Assembly (NCBI GenBank): GCA_049840875.1
Contig: JASGJE010000015.1
Coordinates: 1-64,000 of the forward strand
Direction: 5' to 3'
Origin: JAFDYH01 sp049840875
Lineage (GTDB): Bacteria > Bacteroidota > Bacteroidia > Chitinophagales > Chitinophagaceae
Length of the DNA: 64,000 bases
Positions 7,079-16,438 of this stretch are shown piece after piece. The notes beneath the pieces were generated by a model. The model had not been told where the DNA came from. It did no database searches and saw only the letters and a program-made list of their open reading frames with translations. The position numbers and the translations under genes were made by a program. Positions within the stretch are counted from its first letter, which is position 1; each line of letters begins with the position of its first letter.

Positions 7079-8257
7079 ATGAAAAAGATTGTACAATTAT
7101 TTTTTATTCTGCTACTTGCAAAAAATCTAACGGCGCAGTATAGTGGTTTTATATTAAAGGGGCGCACCACAGGACCGCTTCCATTCCTTGAATATGGGTT
7201 GGGTGAAGACAGGTTGGGTGGCGCGAAAATGACTTTCCTTGATACGAATATTGCGGTACGGGTGGTAGATAGTATCAGAAATAAGTATAAGGTTGCGCTT
7301 TCGCAAAATCATGTTGCGTATTTACCCAAAGAAAATTTCCGATTGGATTCCGCTTTACAGTTTCGGCCTTATTATCTTTCCAATACATGGAAAGTGTGGG
7401 GTGATAGTGTGTATGACTATGTTTCGGTGATATTGGATGAGAAATTACCTTATCGTTCTGTTCAGGAAATCAATCCATCCAGAATTGTGATTGATGTTTT
7501 TGGCGCAACAAGTAATACCAACTGGATCATTCAGCAATCGACTGCCGCAGAAATAAAGAACACATGGTATGAGCAAATTGAAGACGATGTATTGCGCATT
7601 TACATTGAATTGAATCATCCGCAGCATTGGGGGTATTCTGTGTACTATGAAAACAATAAGCTCATTGTGCGGGTGAAGCAACAACCGAGAGAACTATCAT
7701 TAGCGAAACTCAAAATTGCGATCGATGCCGGGCACGGAGGAGATAATACAGGAGAAACCGGCCATACCAGCGGTATCGAAGAGAAGAATTATACATTGAA
7801 GATCGCAAAGGAATTACAGCAAACGTTGTTAAACGAACATGCGACTGTTTTCATGACGCGGGAAACAGACACCACAATAGCAATGGTAGACAGAGTATTG
7901 ATGACAAAGGTGGAAGCTCCTGATCTTTTAATCAGCATTCATTTGAACTCATCAGACAATACAGAAGACAAAGGCGTAAGCACCTACTACCGATACATCG
8001 GATTTCGGCCGCTGACACAATTCATTTTAAAACGCCTTGAAGAATTGAAACTGGATGAATATGGTAATGTCGGCAGTTTCAATTTTGGATTGAGCGGGCC
8101 GACTGAATACCCTAATTGTCTCGTTGAGGTTGCATTTCTCAGCAATCGCAGCGATGAAAAGAAAATACTCGATGCGGGTTTCAGAAAAGTTGTTGCAGTA
8201 AAAATTGTAGCAGGAATTAAAGACTGGTTGACTTCGCTAAAAGAGATCAAGGATTAA
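7079..8257 (+). CDS. N-acetylmuramoyl-L-alanine amidase (AmiC-like)
   Basis: A 392-residue exported zinc amidase that cleaves the amide bond between MurNAc and L-Ala in peptidoglycan, used in daughter-cell separation. The signal peptide is residues 1-20 (MKKIVQLFFILLLAKNLTAQ). The middle part, with RIVIDVFGATSNT, looks like an AMIN-type domain. The C-terminal Amidase_3 domain shows the zinc and catalytic residues: DAGHGGDNTG, SGIEEKN, SIHLNSSD and the Glu of VEVAFLSN. A GTG 24 bases upstream would add eight residues before the signal peptide, so ATG 7079 is preferred. The gene converges on pgl with 11 bases of overlap. Confidence 0.92.
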   Translation: MKKIVQLFFILLLAKNLTAQYSGFILKGRTTGPLPFLEYGLGEDRLGGAKMTFLDTNIAVRVVDSIRNKYKVALSQNHVAYLPKENFRLDSALQFRPYYLSNTWKVWGDSVYDYVSVILDEKLPYRSVQEINPSRIVIDVFGATSNTNWIIQQSTAAEIKNTWYEQIEDDVLRIYIELNHPQHWGYSVYYENNKLIVRVKQQPRELSLAKLKIAIDAGHGGDNTGETGHTSGIEEKNYTLKIAKELQQTLLNEHATVFMTRETDTTIAMVDRVLMTKVEAPDLLISIHLNSSDNTEDKGVSTYYRYIGFRPLTQFILKRLEELKLDEYGNVGSFNFGLSGPTEYPNCLVEVAFLSNRSDEKKILDAGFRKVVAVKIVAGIKDWLTSLKEIKD

Positions 8258-8972
8258 TATCTGCTGCTGCAGTTTTATCAAGAAACCAATATAACTCATC
8301 ACTGAAAGGCTGAATCAATTGTGCCGGATATAATTCAGGATCGTGTTCGTTATACAGAACATTATTTACTGAAGCTGCTTTATCGGCGCCGGCAACGAGG
8401 AAAGCTATTTTTGCGGCCTTATTCACTATCGGTGTGGTAAGTGAAATGCGATAAATTTTTTCTTCTTCAAGGTAAAATGCTTTGACCCATTTTTCTTTTT
8501 CATGAATAATATCATAGCCTGGAAATAATGAAAGAGTATGTGCATTATCTCCAAGACCTAACAAAACCATGTCAAACGAATGCTTTTTACGATCAAAATA
8601 ATGATGCAGGATTTTTTCGTAATCAGCGACAGATTTCTGCGGCTCCATATCAGTTTGCATAATATGTATTTGTTCTTTTGAAACAGGAACATGATTCAAC
8701 AATGTTTCAAAAGCCATTTTTGCATTGTTTCGTTTATCTGAAAACGGAACATATCGTTCGTCTCCCCAAAAGAAATGCAGTTTACTCCAGTCAATCTTGT
8801 CTTTATATTTTTCAGAAGCAAGTAGTGTATATAATTTCTTAGGTGTGTTGCCTCCCGATAATGCGATTGTATAAAGATCTTTTTTCTTCAGCGTTTCATG
8901 AATATCATTCACTATCCAATCGGCAACTCGTTTACTCAACTGATCTGTGTCTTCTGAAATATTCAGATTCAT
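8247..8972 (-). CDS. pgl: 6-phosphogluconolactonase
   Basis: A 241-residue cytoplasmic enzyme that hydrolyses 6-phosphoglucono-delta-lactone to 6-phosphogluconate. It belongs to the NagB-like DevB family: IALSGGNTPKKLY near residue 40, WSKLHFFWGDERYVP near 75, and VLLGLGDNAHTLSLFPG, which differs from the usual GMGxDGHTASLFP by lacking the Gly after Asp. It is the last gene of the gnd-zwf-pgl operon, 34 bases after zwf. Its last 11 bases overlap the convergent amidase gene. Confidence 0.92.
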   Translation of the reverse strand: MNLNISEDTDQLSKRVADWIVNDIHETLKKKDLYTIALSGGNTPKKLYTLLASEKYKDKIDWSKLHFFWGDERYVPFSDKRNNAKMAFETLLNHVPVSKEQIHIMQTDMEPQKSVADYEKILHHYFDRKKHSFDMVLLGLGDNAHTLSLFPGYDIIHEKEKWVKAFYLEEEKIYRISLTTPIVNKAAKIAFLVAGADKAASVNNVLYNEHDPELYPAQLIQPFSDELYWFLDKTAAADINP

Positions 8973-9006
8973 AGTATCCCCTGTTTAATCCTTTAAAAAT
9001 CTTCTG

Positions 9007-10524
9007 TTAGTCTTTATTGCTTTGTGGAAGCGTAACCCAATTGTGCCCGTCCCGCGCTATTAACGCTTCTGCATCTTCTGGTCCCCAACTATCAGGTGCA
9101 TAATTTGGAAAATCGATCGGCATACGATTTTGCCATGCTTCTAAAATTGGCGTAATCACTTTCCATGCAGCTTCTACCTGGTCGGCTCGCATGAATAATG
9201 TAAGATCGCCTTCAATAACATCAGCCAGTAATGTTTCATACGCTTCCGGTTCATAACCTCCATATGCATCGGAATATTTGAAAGCCATATCTACGGGATT
9301 CAAAATCATATTTGGCCCCGGTCGCTTTGCCTGGAAGCGCATGCGGATACTTGTTTCCGGCTGAATGCTGAATGTAAGGCGATTCGGTCGCCATGTCTCT
9401 GCTGCTTCTGCAGGAAATGAATAACGTGGCGCTTCTTTAAAATGCACAGTGATGAGCGTGGTCTTTTCATGCAGATATTTCCCTGTGCGTACATAAAACG
9501 GAACATTTTGCCAGCGCCAATTATCGATATAAAATTTAGCAGCAACAAATGTTTCTACCGGAGATTGTGGGTTTACACTTTTTTCCTGTCGATAACCCTG
9601 TACTTGTTTTCCTTTCAACCAACCCGAAGAATACTGACCACGAACCGTATTTGCATGAACATCTTCGGGATCTATTTTACGTATCGCATTTAATACATCA
9701 ACTTTTTTATTTCTTATTTCATTTGCATCAAAGGAAATTGGTGCTTCCATTCCAATCATACAAACAAGCTGCAGAATATGGTTCTGTACCATATCACGCA
9801 AAGCGCCGGCTTGTTCATAATAACTACCACGATCTTCAACTCCTACAGTTTCAGCAGCGGTTATCTGTACGTGATCAATGTAATTACAATTCCATACCGG
9901 TTCAAATAATGTATTAGCGAAACGAAATGCAAGAATGTTTTGTACAGTTTCCTTTCCTAGATAATGATCGATGCGGTATATCTGGTCTTCTTCAAACATT
10001 GTTCCTAACAATTGATTCAACTCCCTGGCACTTTGCAAATCATGGCCAAAAGGTTTTTCAAACACAATTCTTCTCGTCTTGGAATCGAGGCAAAGTTTTT
10101 TCTCAGAAAGTTTAACTGCAATATCAGGCGCCATCTGCGGAGCAACTGCGAGATAAAAAATCACATTCGGTTGCGTACCCCATTCTTTTGCTTTATCATT
10201 CACCCAGGTTGATATGCTATCGTAAGTTTCGGTATTCAGCAAATCAAGTTCATGATAGGATACTTGCTCAGAAAATTTTTTCCAATCACCATTTGCTTCT
10301 CCTTTTCTTCTTGAAAATTGCTGTACGCCTTCCAGGAGTTTGTCCCTGTATTCCTGGTCGGATGTAAACGTTGTGCGCCCAACACCGACTACAACGAATT
10401 TCTCCGGCAGATAATGATCAAGATAAAGATTGTATAATGCTGGAATGAGTTTACGATTTGTGAGATCGCCGCTTCCACCAAATATAAAGATGATGGTGGG
10501 CGGCAGGCCTTTTACATTTTCCAT
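9007..10524 (-). CDS. zwf: Glucose-6-phosphate 1-dehydrogenase
   Basis: A 505-residue enzyme, normal for Zwf, which oxidises glucose 6-phosphate to the lactone with NADP+ or NAD+. The N-terminal nucleotide-binding motif is FGGSGDLTNRKLIP (about residues 15-28). The substrate motif RIDHYLGKE carries the catalytic His neighbourhood near residue 185, and EKPFGHDL precedes it. It is the first step of the oxidative pentose phosphate pathway and lies between gnd and pgl, with 43 and 34 bases of spacing. Confidence 0.96.
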   Translation of the reverse strand: MENVKGLPPTIIFIFGGSGDLTNRKLIPALYNLYLDHYLPEKFVVVGVGRTTFTSDQEYRDKLLEGVQQFSRRKGEANGDWKKFSEQVSYHELDLLNTETYDSISTWVNDKAKEWGTQPNVIFYLAVAPQMAPDIAVKLSEKKLCLDSKTRRIVFEKPFGHDLQSARELNQLLGTMFEEDQIYRIDHYLGKETVQNILAFRFANTLFEPVWNCNYIDHVQITAAETVGVEDRGSYYEQAGALRDMVQNHILQLVCMIGMEAPISFDANEIRNKKVDVLNAIRKIDPEDVHANTVRGQYSSGWLKGKQVQGYRQEKSVNPQSPVETFVAAKFYIDNWRWQNVPFYVRTGKYLHEKTTLITVHFKEAPRYSFPAEAAETWRPNRLTFSIQPETSIRMRFQAKRPGPNMILNPVDMAFKYSDAYGGYEPEAYETLLADVIEGDLTLFMRADQVEAAWKVITPILEAWQNRMPIDFPNYAPDSWGPEDAEALIARDGHNWVTLPQSNKD

Positions 10525-10567
10525 TTTATAAAAACAATTCTGTTTAAAATAAGTTTATTCGTGACGA

Positions 10568-11980
10568 TTATTCCCATTCTGTATGGAAACTACCTTCTTT
10601 GTCAATACGCTGATACGTGTGAGCTCCAAAAAAATCTCGTTGTGCCTGGATCAGGTTAGTAGGCATAGTAGCGCTGCAATAAGCATCAAAATATCCCAAT
10701 GCACTGGCTAAACCCGCTACTGGAATTTTTATAGCAGCACCACGCTGAACAATCTTTCGTAAACCGGCTTGTCTTTTCTTAACTAAAGAGGCCACTTTCT
10801 TATTTAATAAAATATTTGAAAGTTCCGCATCTTTCTTATAGGCAGACGTAAACACTTCCAGCAAAGAAGAACGGATGATACAGCCTCCACGCCATATTCG
10901 TACCACATCTTTTAACGGAATATCCATTTGCAATTCTGATGATGCTTTATGCAACATTGATAACCCTTGTGCATAGCAGATGATCGTTGCTGTATATAAA
11001 GCATCGTGCAATTGAAGAATTATTTTCTCTTTATCTTTTTCCTGTATTTTAATTTTTGGCTGATAGATTGCACCAGCGGCTACTCTTTCATCTTTATAGC
11101 TTGAAAGATCCCGCATGGCAACAGCCATATCTATTGTGGGAATAGAAACTGGCAAATTCATTGCGTCTTGAGATGTCCACTTGCCAGTACCTTTTGAGCC
11201 TGCCTTATCCAGTATCATATCCACCAGCCTGTTCTTTGTAATGTCATCTTCTTTCAGCAATACGATTGCTGTAATCTCAACTAAATAGGATTGCAGTTCA
11301 CCTTCATTCCATTTTTTAAAAATTTCATGTAACTCATCATTTGAAAGACCAAGATGATGTTTCAGTACAGCATACACTTCGCTGATCAATTGCATAATAG
11401 CGTATTCAATACCGTTATGTACCATTTTCACATAGTGACCTGCTGCCGCTTTTCCCATATATGCCACACAGGGGTCGTTATTCACTTTCGCCGATACAGC
11501 TTCAAGAACCGGTTTCAATTCTTTCCATGCCTCTATATCGCCACCGGGCATAATGCTCGGTCCTGTTCTTGCACCATGTTCTCCACCGGATACGCCCATA
11601 CCCATAAAATGAACGCCTTTATCTTTCAAGAAATCTATACGCTTCAATGTATCTGTGTAATGCGAATTACCGCCATCGATTATGATGTCATCTTTTTCTA
11701 CCAGTGGCAACAAATCATTAATTACGCTATCAACGATTGGCCCTGCAGGAACAAGCATCATTATTTTTCGCGGCTTTTTCAACCCCTGAACCATTTCTGC
11801 AAGTGTACTCACTCCTTTTACAGTTGTATTTGGTGTGGCTGAACTTTCTAACAAGGTGCCTTTGCTACTGTCCTTATCAAAACCGATTGCTGCGAAACCA
11901 TGGTCAGCCATATTGAGCAATAAATTTCTGCCCATAGTACCTAAGCCGATCATACCAAAATCAAATATTGCTTCACTCAT
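10568..11980 (-). CDS. gnd: 6-phosphogluconate dehydrogenase (decarboxylating)
   Basis: A 470-residue enzyme converting 6-phosphogluconate to ribulose 5-phosphate and CO2 with NADP+. The N-terminal Rossmann motif is GLGTMGRNLLLNMADHGF, the substrate signature is the GVSGGEHGARTGPSIMPGG region (GxSGGxxGxxxGP), and the all-helical C-terminal domain contains DKAGSKGTGKWTSQ. Length matches the long homodimeric form. It is the first gene of the gnd-zwf-pgl operon; a -7 box lies about 90 bases upstream. Confidence 0.96.
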   Translation of the reverse strand: MSEAIFDFGMIGLGTMGRNLLLNMADHGFAAIGFDKDSSKGTLLESSATPNTTVKGVSTLAEMVQGLKKPRKIMMLVPAGPIVDSVINDLLPLVEKDDIIIDGGNSHYTDTLKRIDFLKDKGVHFMGMGVSGGEHGARTGPSIMPGGDIEAWKELKPVLEAVSAKVNNDPCVAYMGKAAAGHYVKMVHNGIEYAIMQLISEVYAVLKHHLGLSNDELHEIFKKWNEGELQSYLVEITAIVLLKEDDITKNRLVDMILDKAGSKGTGKWTSQDAMNLPVSIPTIDMAVAMRDLSSYKDERVAAGAIYQPKIKIQEKDKEKIILQLHDALYTATIICYAQGLSMLHKASSELQMDIPLKDVVRIWRGGCIIRSSLLEVFTSAYKKDAELSNILLNKKVASLVKKRQAGLRKIVQRGAAIKIPVAGLASALGYFDAYCSATMPTNLIQAQRDFFGAHTYQRIDKEGSFHTEWE

Positions 11981-12069
11981 AGAATGGAGATTAATGAAAA
12001 TGTAATTTATTTTAAACAGATCAAATAGCTAAAACGAAAAAGACCTCGTATGGTAAGCCTGGGACGCTG

Positions 12070-12077
12070 CAAAGTTA
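12070..12077 (-). promoter_or_regulatory. -7 box of the gnd-zwf-pgl operon
   Basis: TAACTTTG on the minus strand matches TAnnTTTG, with transcription expected near 12063 and an 80-base leader before gnd. No clear TTG is seen at the -33 position. Confidence 0.5.
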
Positions 12078-12147
12078 AGGATACCGGACTTCGCTTATTT
12101 TAAAAATGAAATGAAAAGATCATGCCTTTTGAGCAGTACTGACAAAG

Positions 12148-12177
12148 ACAAAAGCAACCATAAATGGTTGCTTTTGT
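12148..12177 (-). terminator. Terminator after the diheme cytochrome gene
   Basis: A 13-bp perfect stem, ACAAAAGCAACCA (12148-12160) against 12165-12177, with a 4-base loop. It lies 21 bases beyond the cytochrome stop. The T-rich part is inside the stem arm (GCTTTTGT). Confidence 0.7.
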
Positions 12178-12198
12178 CGTTATAGATTTTTTACTTGT

Positions 12199-12621
12199 TT
12201 AATTTTTGGGTTCTTCTTTTGGCGCTTCTGCTTCAGGATGAGGAGAACCATGATGACAAGTAGCACAGTTAACCGCTACCAATGCATTGGGATCGCCGAT
12301 TTTTGATTTACCATGAAAAAATTTCTTATTGATTCTGTTGGTCATCTTGATCATACTGCGTGCTACTGATTTTTCTGGTTTTTCATCACTTGCAAAATCC
12401 GGATATTGCTCGCCTTGTTTAGGTTCTGCGTGACAAAAGTTACATTTTACACCCAACGCATTGTTGAAGTCGTGCATTACTTTTCCAAGCTCTTCATGAC
12501 TGATATCTTTTGGAAGGACTTTTAAATTTTTGTAATTGTTTTCTGGTTTCGTCGCTGCAACGCCGATAATGACAAGGCCAGCTAATACCAATAGTACAGA
12601 GATTCTTTTGCTAAACTTCAT
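12199..12621 (-). CDS. Exported diheme c-type cytochrome
   Basis: A 140-residue protein with an N-terminal signal anchor (residues 5-23) and two heme c sites, CNFCH near residue 60 and CATCH near residue 121. The overall pattern, including the long segment between hemes and KFFHGK, resembles the small Bacteroidota proteins matched by the photosynthetic reaction-centre cytochrome c (CytoC_RC) family, although nothing here is photosynthetic. It would act as an electron carrier in the periplasm, partner unknown. It is flanked by its own terminator and by the S9 peptidase gene 52 bases upstream, with which it may be co-transcribed. Confidence 0.8.
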   Translation of the reverse strand: MKFSKRISVLLVLAGLVIIGVAATKPENNYKNLKVLPKDISHEELGKVMHDFNNALGVKCNFCHAEPKQGEQYPDFASDEKPEKSVARSMIKMTNRINKKFFHGKSKIGDPNALVAVNCATCHHGSPHPEAEAPKEEPKN

Positions 12622-12673
12622 GGAATTGATTTTATAATTAAGGAATGAAAATAATAATTATCGTTTAGTGTTT

Positions 12674-14830
12674 TTATTTTTTATTCAGCCATCTTTCAAA
12701 AAATTCGTATGTCCTTAACATTTGGTCGATACGTTGCCGGTTGTTTCCACTTCTGGTAATTTCATGTGTTGCATTTGCATGTCGTACATATTCCACAGGT
12801 CGATCCAATACTTTCAAACTTCTGTACATCATTTCCCCTTCCACAAATCCTGTCCGGCGATCGTTATCTCCATGAAAAATAATATAGGGCGTTGTGATGT
12901 TTTGTACATAAGTTATCGGTGATTCATGTTGTAATATCTTTTTTGTAGAGTCTTCCCATGGATAACCACCAAAATAATTCGGTACGAGGCGCCATGCATT
13001 TCCTTCTCCGAAGAAAGTTACAAGATCGTATACGCCACGCTGTGAGCAAGCCGCTTTGAACCGATGATCATGGGCAATAATCCATGCTACAAGATAACCT
13101 GCGTATGAACCTCCGGTTATTAAAAGCTTCGATGTATCAGCCCAACCTTCAGCGACAGTTTTATCTAAAGCTGTCAGCACATCGCTTGTAGGCCCGGTTC
13201 CCCAATCCATCACATTTGCTTTTAAAAAATCCAGTCCATATCCCCCACTACCTCTCGGATTGCAATACACAACGCCATACCCTTTGCTACAGAAATACTG
13301 GTATTCGTGCCACATGCTTGTTTCACCAGGTCCCCACATCGCAGATGGGCCACCATGAATTTCCAATAACAAAGGATACTTTTTACCACTTTGATAATTG
13401 GCTGGTTTCATTACCCAATATTCAATCGTCATGCCATTATTTGCAATAAATGTTTTTTTCTCAGGCGAGGAAAGTTGTTTCTTTTGTACCCAATCGTAAT
13501 TAAAATTGCTGATTCGCTTTTCACCTTTCATTGTGATGTCGGCAGTATAGACATCAAATGGATCGGCAACCTCGGTTTTACTAAATACTATTTTATTTTT
13601 GGTGATGTCAAAACTTGTAACTCCACTATTGTAATCACTTAATTGTTCAACTTTTTTTGTTTTTAAATCTGCCCGATACACTGGTGCGCCGCCATTGCTT
13701 TGTGAAATAAAATAGATATACTTTTCATCTTTGCTCCACTGGATATTGTTTTTATTCCTATCAAATGGAATGATAACAATATCTTTCGCTGTTCCTTCAA
13801 GTGGCATGATAGCAAGCGCCGGCACACTAATAAACGAAGTGTTGCCATATTGAAATGCCAACCATTTGCCCGAAGGCGAAACTTTTGGTGAATTGTAGCT
13901 TATACCCTCATCGCCAAGTAGCTTGCGAAAGTTGCTTCCATCATTTTTTACAATAAATATTTCCGACTCCAATGAACGATCAGGGTGTTGCAGTGAGTCT
14001 ACATCACCAGATAGAATGATTTCTTTACCATCCGGGGTAAAGTCAGCGCTATTGAAACGATAGAATCCTTTCGTAATAGGTATTGGCTTAGCGTCCGGAA
14101 CTGCCTGTACCAAAAAGAAATGATTAAAATTCATCTCAGCCGAAACATCCATTTCATCCTGGAAGTTCAGTTTGTCAATCACCTTTGCTTTTTTATCCGT
14201 TACATTGTTATCCAGGTATGCTCGTATTTCATCCATTGAACCATCAGGATCTGGTTTGGCATTATTTGCTTTTAATTGTTCATTTTTTGAAAAACCTGGT
14301 TTTTCAAAAGGCCATTTCGGAACCTCTTTATTTGGATTAAGTAGTGAGTCTTTCAATAAATCTTTAAGGTTGATGCTTGATGAAAACAAGATTTCTTTTC
14401 CGTCGGGGCTCCATTGCGGCGTACCGGCGCCGTACTTGAACTTTGTTAATTGTATTGCTTCACCACCTTCTAATGATAACAAGAATATCTGTGGTTTGCC
14501 ATCCGCCAATCTTACAAAAGCGAGTTGCTTTCCGTCAGGGCTCCATGCGGGCTGTGATGAACTCTCTTTCGTTGTAAGTTGTTTCGGCGACCCTCCTCCA
14601 TCAATCGGAGACATCCATATTTCATTAAAATATTTGTATTCCCACTTTGCGTCAGTCTCTGGCTGTATTTCAGTAACTGTAAATGCAGCTTTATTACCTT
14701 CCTTATTTATTGTGATGCCGGCAACCGATTTTATTTGCAGCAGATCCGTCACCTTTACTGGTTCTTTTATCGCCTGGGAAAATACGCTGACCGAAAGCAA
14801 GACTAAGGAGAATGTAAGCAGACTTCTCAT
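12674..14830 (-). CDS. Exported S9 family peptidase (DPP/acylaminoacyl-peptidase type)
   Basis: A 718-residue serine peptidase with a signal peptide (residues 1-20). Residues about 25-440 contain TolB/WD-like beta-propeller repeats such as SQPAWSPDGKQLAF and TPQWSPDGKEILF. The C-terminal alpha/beta hydrolase has the nucleophile Ser575 in GGSYAGY, Asp657 in HGDND and His689 in NATHEI. LLLEIHGGPSAMWG supplies the oxyanion region. The propeller limits access to short peptides, so it probably degrades oligopeptides in the periplasm. It is followed on the same strand by the diheme cytochrome gene. Confidence 0.93.
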   Translation of the reverse strand: MRSLLTFSLVLLSVSVFSQAIKEPVKVTDLLQIKSVAGITINKEGNKAAFTVTEIQPETDAKWEYKYFNEIWMSPIDGGGSPKQLTTKESSSQPAWSPDGKQLAFVRLADGKPQIFLLSLEGGEAIQLTKFKYGAGTPQWSPDGKEILFSSSINLKDLLKDSLLNPNKEVPKWPFEKPGFSKNEQLKANNAKPDPDGSMDEIRAYLDNNVTDKKAKVIDKLNFQDEMDVSAEMNFNHFFLVQAVPDAKPIPITKGFYRFNSADFTPDGKEIILSGDVDSLQHPDRSLESEIFIVKNDGSNFRKLLGDEGISYNSPKVSPSGKWLAFQYGNTSFISVPALAIMPLEGTAKDIVIIPFDRNKNNIQWSKDEKYIYFISQSNGGAPVYRADLKTKKVEQLSDYNSGVTSFDITKNKIVFSKTEVADPFDVYTADITMKGEKRISNFNYDWVQKKQLSSPEKKTFIANNGMTIEYWVMKPANYQSGKKYPLLLEIHGGPSAMWGPGETSMWHEYQYFCSKGYGVVYCNPRGSGGYGLDFLKANVMDWGTGPTSDVLTALDKTVAEGWADTSKLLITGGSYAGYLVAWIIAHDHRFKAACSQRGVYDLVTFFGEGNAWRLVPNYFGGYPWEDSTKKILQHESPITYVQNITTPYIIFHGDNDRRTGFVEGEMMYRSLKVLDRPVEYVRHANATHEITRSGNNRQRIDQMLRTYEFFERWLNKK

Positions 14831-14986
14831 CGTGGTGATTTTATGTGGTATGAATATACGACATCGGTTTTTTGCTTAACGAGGGATTTGACGAAAGGTT
14901 CGTACCGGCTGCGGGACAGAAAGCGACACCGTCCATCTAAAGAAATTTGCCCGGAATTCAGGCATACAATTAACAAATCTTCCCTC

Positions 14987-15016
14987 TTGCACATTCGGCC
15001 GTTGATTGTAAATTTG
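14987..15016 (+). promoter_or_regulatory. Promoter of korB
   Basis: TTG (14987-14989) and TAAATTTG (15009-15016) are separated by 19 bases, a perfect match to the Bacteroidota pattern. The start would be near 15023, giving a leader of about 9 bases. Confidence 0.75.
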
Positions 15017-15031
15017 TAGTGAATATTTTTT

Positions 15032-16063
15032 ATGAGTGAAACGACAATTGCCCCACAAACGCTGACAGCTAAAGATTTTGCAACAGACCAGGAAGTACGC
15101 TGGTGCCCCGGTTGCGGTGACTATTCTATTCTTGCCCAGGTGCAGAAAGTGATGCCTACGCTTGGAATTCCGAGAGAAAATATTGTAATTGTATCAGGTA
15201 TTGGTTGTTCTTCCCGGTTTCCCTACTATATGAACACGTATGGTATGCACTCGATTCACGGACGTGCTACAGCTATTGCCAGCGGATTAAAAGCCGCAAG
15301 GCCTGAATTAAGCGTTTGGGTGGTAAGTGGCGATGGCGATAGCTTAAGTATTGGCGGTAATCACACCATACACCTGTTGCGCCGGAACTTTGATATAAAT
15401 ATTCTCGTTTTCAACAACCAGATATATGGACTTACAAAAGGGCAATATTCTCCTACGTCAGAAGAGAATAAAATAACGAAGTCTACTCCATTTGGAAGTA
15501 TCGACCATCCTTTTAATCCTTTAGCATTGGCATTAGGTGCAGACGCGACATTCGTTGCAAGAAGCATGGACCGCGATCCGAAACAATTGCAGGCAATGCT
15601 TGTAAGGGCCAATCAGCATAAAGGAGCATCTTTCCTGGAAATCTATCAGAACTGTAACATCTTTAATGATGGCGCTTTTGAAATTTTTACAGAAAAAGGT
15701 ACCAAAGCGCAGGAGACGCTTTTCCTTGAACAGGGCAAGCCATTAACTTTTGGAGCAAGCGGTGAAAAAGGAATTCGCCTGGATGGATTTGCGCCAAAAG
15801 TGGTTGATCTGAATAATGGTTTCAGTAAAGATGATTTGTGGATACACGACGAAAAGGATATTTATAAAGCACAGATTTTGACACGCATTTTTGATGACCC
15901 CAAAATTGAAGGGCATTTACCAAGACCATTCGGCGTGTTTTATGAAACAGATCGCCCTTGCTATGAAGATGTGATGACAACGCAGATTGAACAAGCTAAA
16001 GCGAGAAAAGCAGCTGATTTAAATAAGTTGTTGAGAGGAAATGAAGTGTGGACGATTCAGTAA
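15032..16063 (+). CDS. korB: 2-oxoacid:ferredoxin oxidoreductase, beta subunit
   Basis: A 343-residue beta subunit of the 2-oxoglutarate (or related 2-oxoacid) ferredoxin oxidoreductase, which oxidatively decarboxylates the acid to acyl-CoA and reduces ferredoxin. The N-terminal RWCPGCGDY (Cys25, Cys28) and Cys59 fit the iron-sulfur ligands. GDGDSLSIGGNH (100-111) binds thiamine diphosphate, and NNQIYGLTKGQ follows. The alpha subunit normally precedes it in one operon. Here the gene has its own strong promoter and no alpha gene within 15 kb upstream, so alpha must be encoded elsewhere. 2-oxoglutarate is the likeliest substrate, by similarity. Confidence 0.9.
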   Translation: MSETTIAPQTLTAKDFATDQEVRWCPGCGDYSILAQVQKVMPTLGIPRENIVIVSGIGCSSRFPYYMNTYGMHSIHGRATAIASGLKAARPELSVWVVSGDGDSLSIGGNHTIHLLRRNFDINILVFNNQIYGLTKGQYSPTSEENKITKSTPFGSIDHPFNPLALALGADATFVARSMDRDPKQLQAMLVRANQHKGASFLEIYQNCNIFNDGAFEIFTEKGTKAQETLFLEQGKPLTFGASGEKGIRLDGFAPKVVDLNNGFSKDDLWIHDEKDIYKAQILTRIFDDPKIEGHLPRPFGVFYETDRPCYEDVMTTQIEQAKARKAADLNKLLRGNEVWTIQ

Positions 16064-16078
16064 AGACAAATTTTATTT

Positions 16079-16261
16079 ATGCTCACAAAACAAGAAGTTT
16101 TATCTGCGATAAAAAAAATGCCTGATACTTTCGACACAACCGAATTATTTGACAGGATAATTCTTTTAAAAAAAATTGAAGAAGGCCGTCAACAAATAAG
16201 GTCAGGGAAAAGCTATACTACGGACGAAGCCAGAAAAAAACTCAAGAAATGGCTGAAGTAA
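16079..16261 (+). CDS. Putative antitoxin of a ParE-type toxin-antitoxin pair
   Basis: A 60-residue charged protein beginning MLTKQEVLSAIKKMPDTF, with a C-terminus TTDEARKKLKKWLK. Its size, basic tail and 13-base overlap with a following RelE/ParE-like reading frame fit the antitoxin half of a small toxin-antitoxin operon. It lies 15 bases after korB and may be read through from that promoter. The function is inferred from context only; the toxin it would neutralise appears broken. Confidence 0.6.
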   Translation: MLTKQEVLSAIKKMPDTFDTTELFDRIILLKKIEEGRQQIRSGKSYTTDEARKKLKKWLK

Positions 16262-16390
16262 TTTGGTCGGAGCGGTCAATTAGAGGCAATAAAAATCATC
16301 TTCATCTCTATAAGGATTTTTTTCAAATATTACGACGCCAAAATGTACTTTAACGTACGAAACTTATATTTGATACATAAATTATGGTAG
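16249..16390 (+). pseudogene. Decayed RelE/ParE-like toxin
   Basis: The frame opens MAEVIWSERSI, the typical N-terminus of ParE-family toxins, overlapping the antitoxin stop. It then runs into non-matching residues and a stop at 16351-16353 after 34 residues. Shifting one base at about 16276 recovers QLEAIK (16277 on) and later KYYDAKMY, both like the family. The first fits the (R)xLEAI helix and the second the YYAxK segment. Even this second frame ends at 16388-16390, far short of the usual 95-100 residues. At least one frameshift and a 3' loss are implied. Confidence 0.6.
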
Positions 16391-16438
16391 ATGCCTAATT
16401 AGATCGAGGGCGGTATAGCAATTCCACCATCAGTATTT

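Noticed and set aside
14172..14879. 235-residue plus-strand frame opposite the S9 peptidase gene
   Set aside because: Antisense shadow of a well supported gene; no domain, and composition follows the opposite coding strand.
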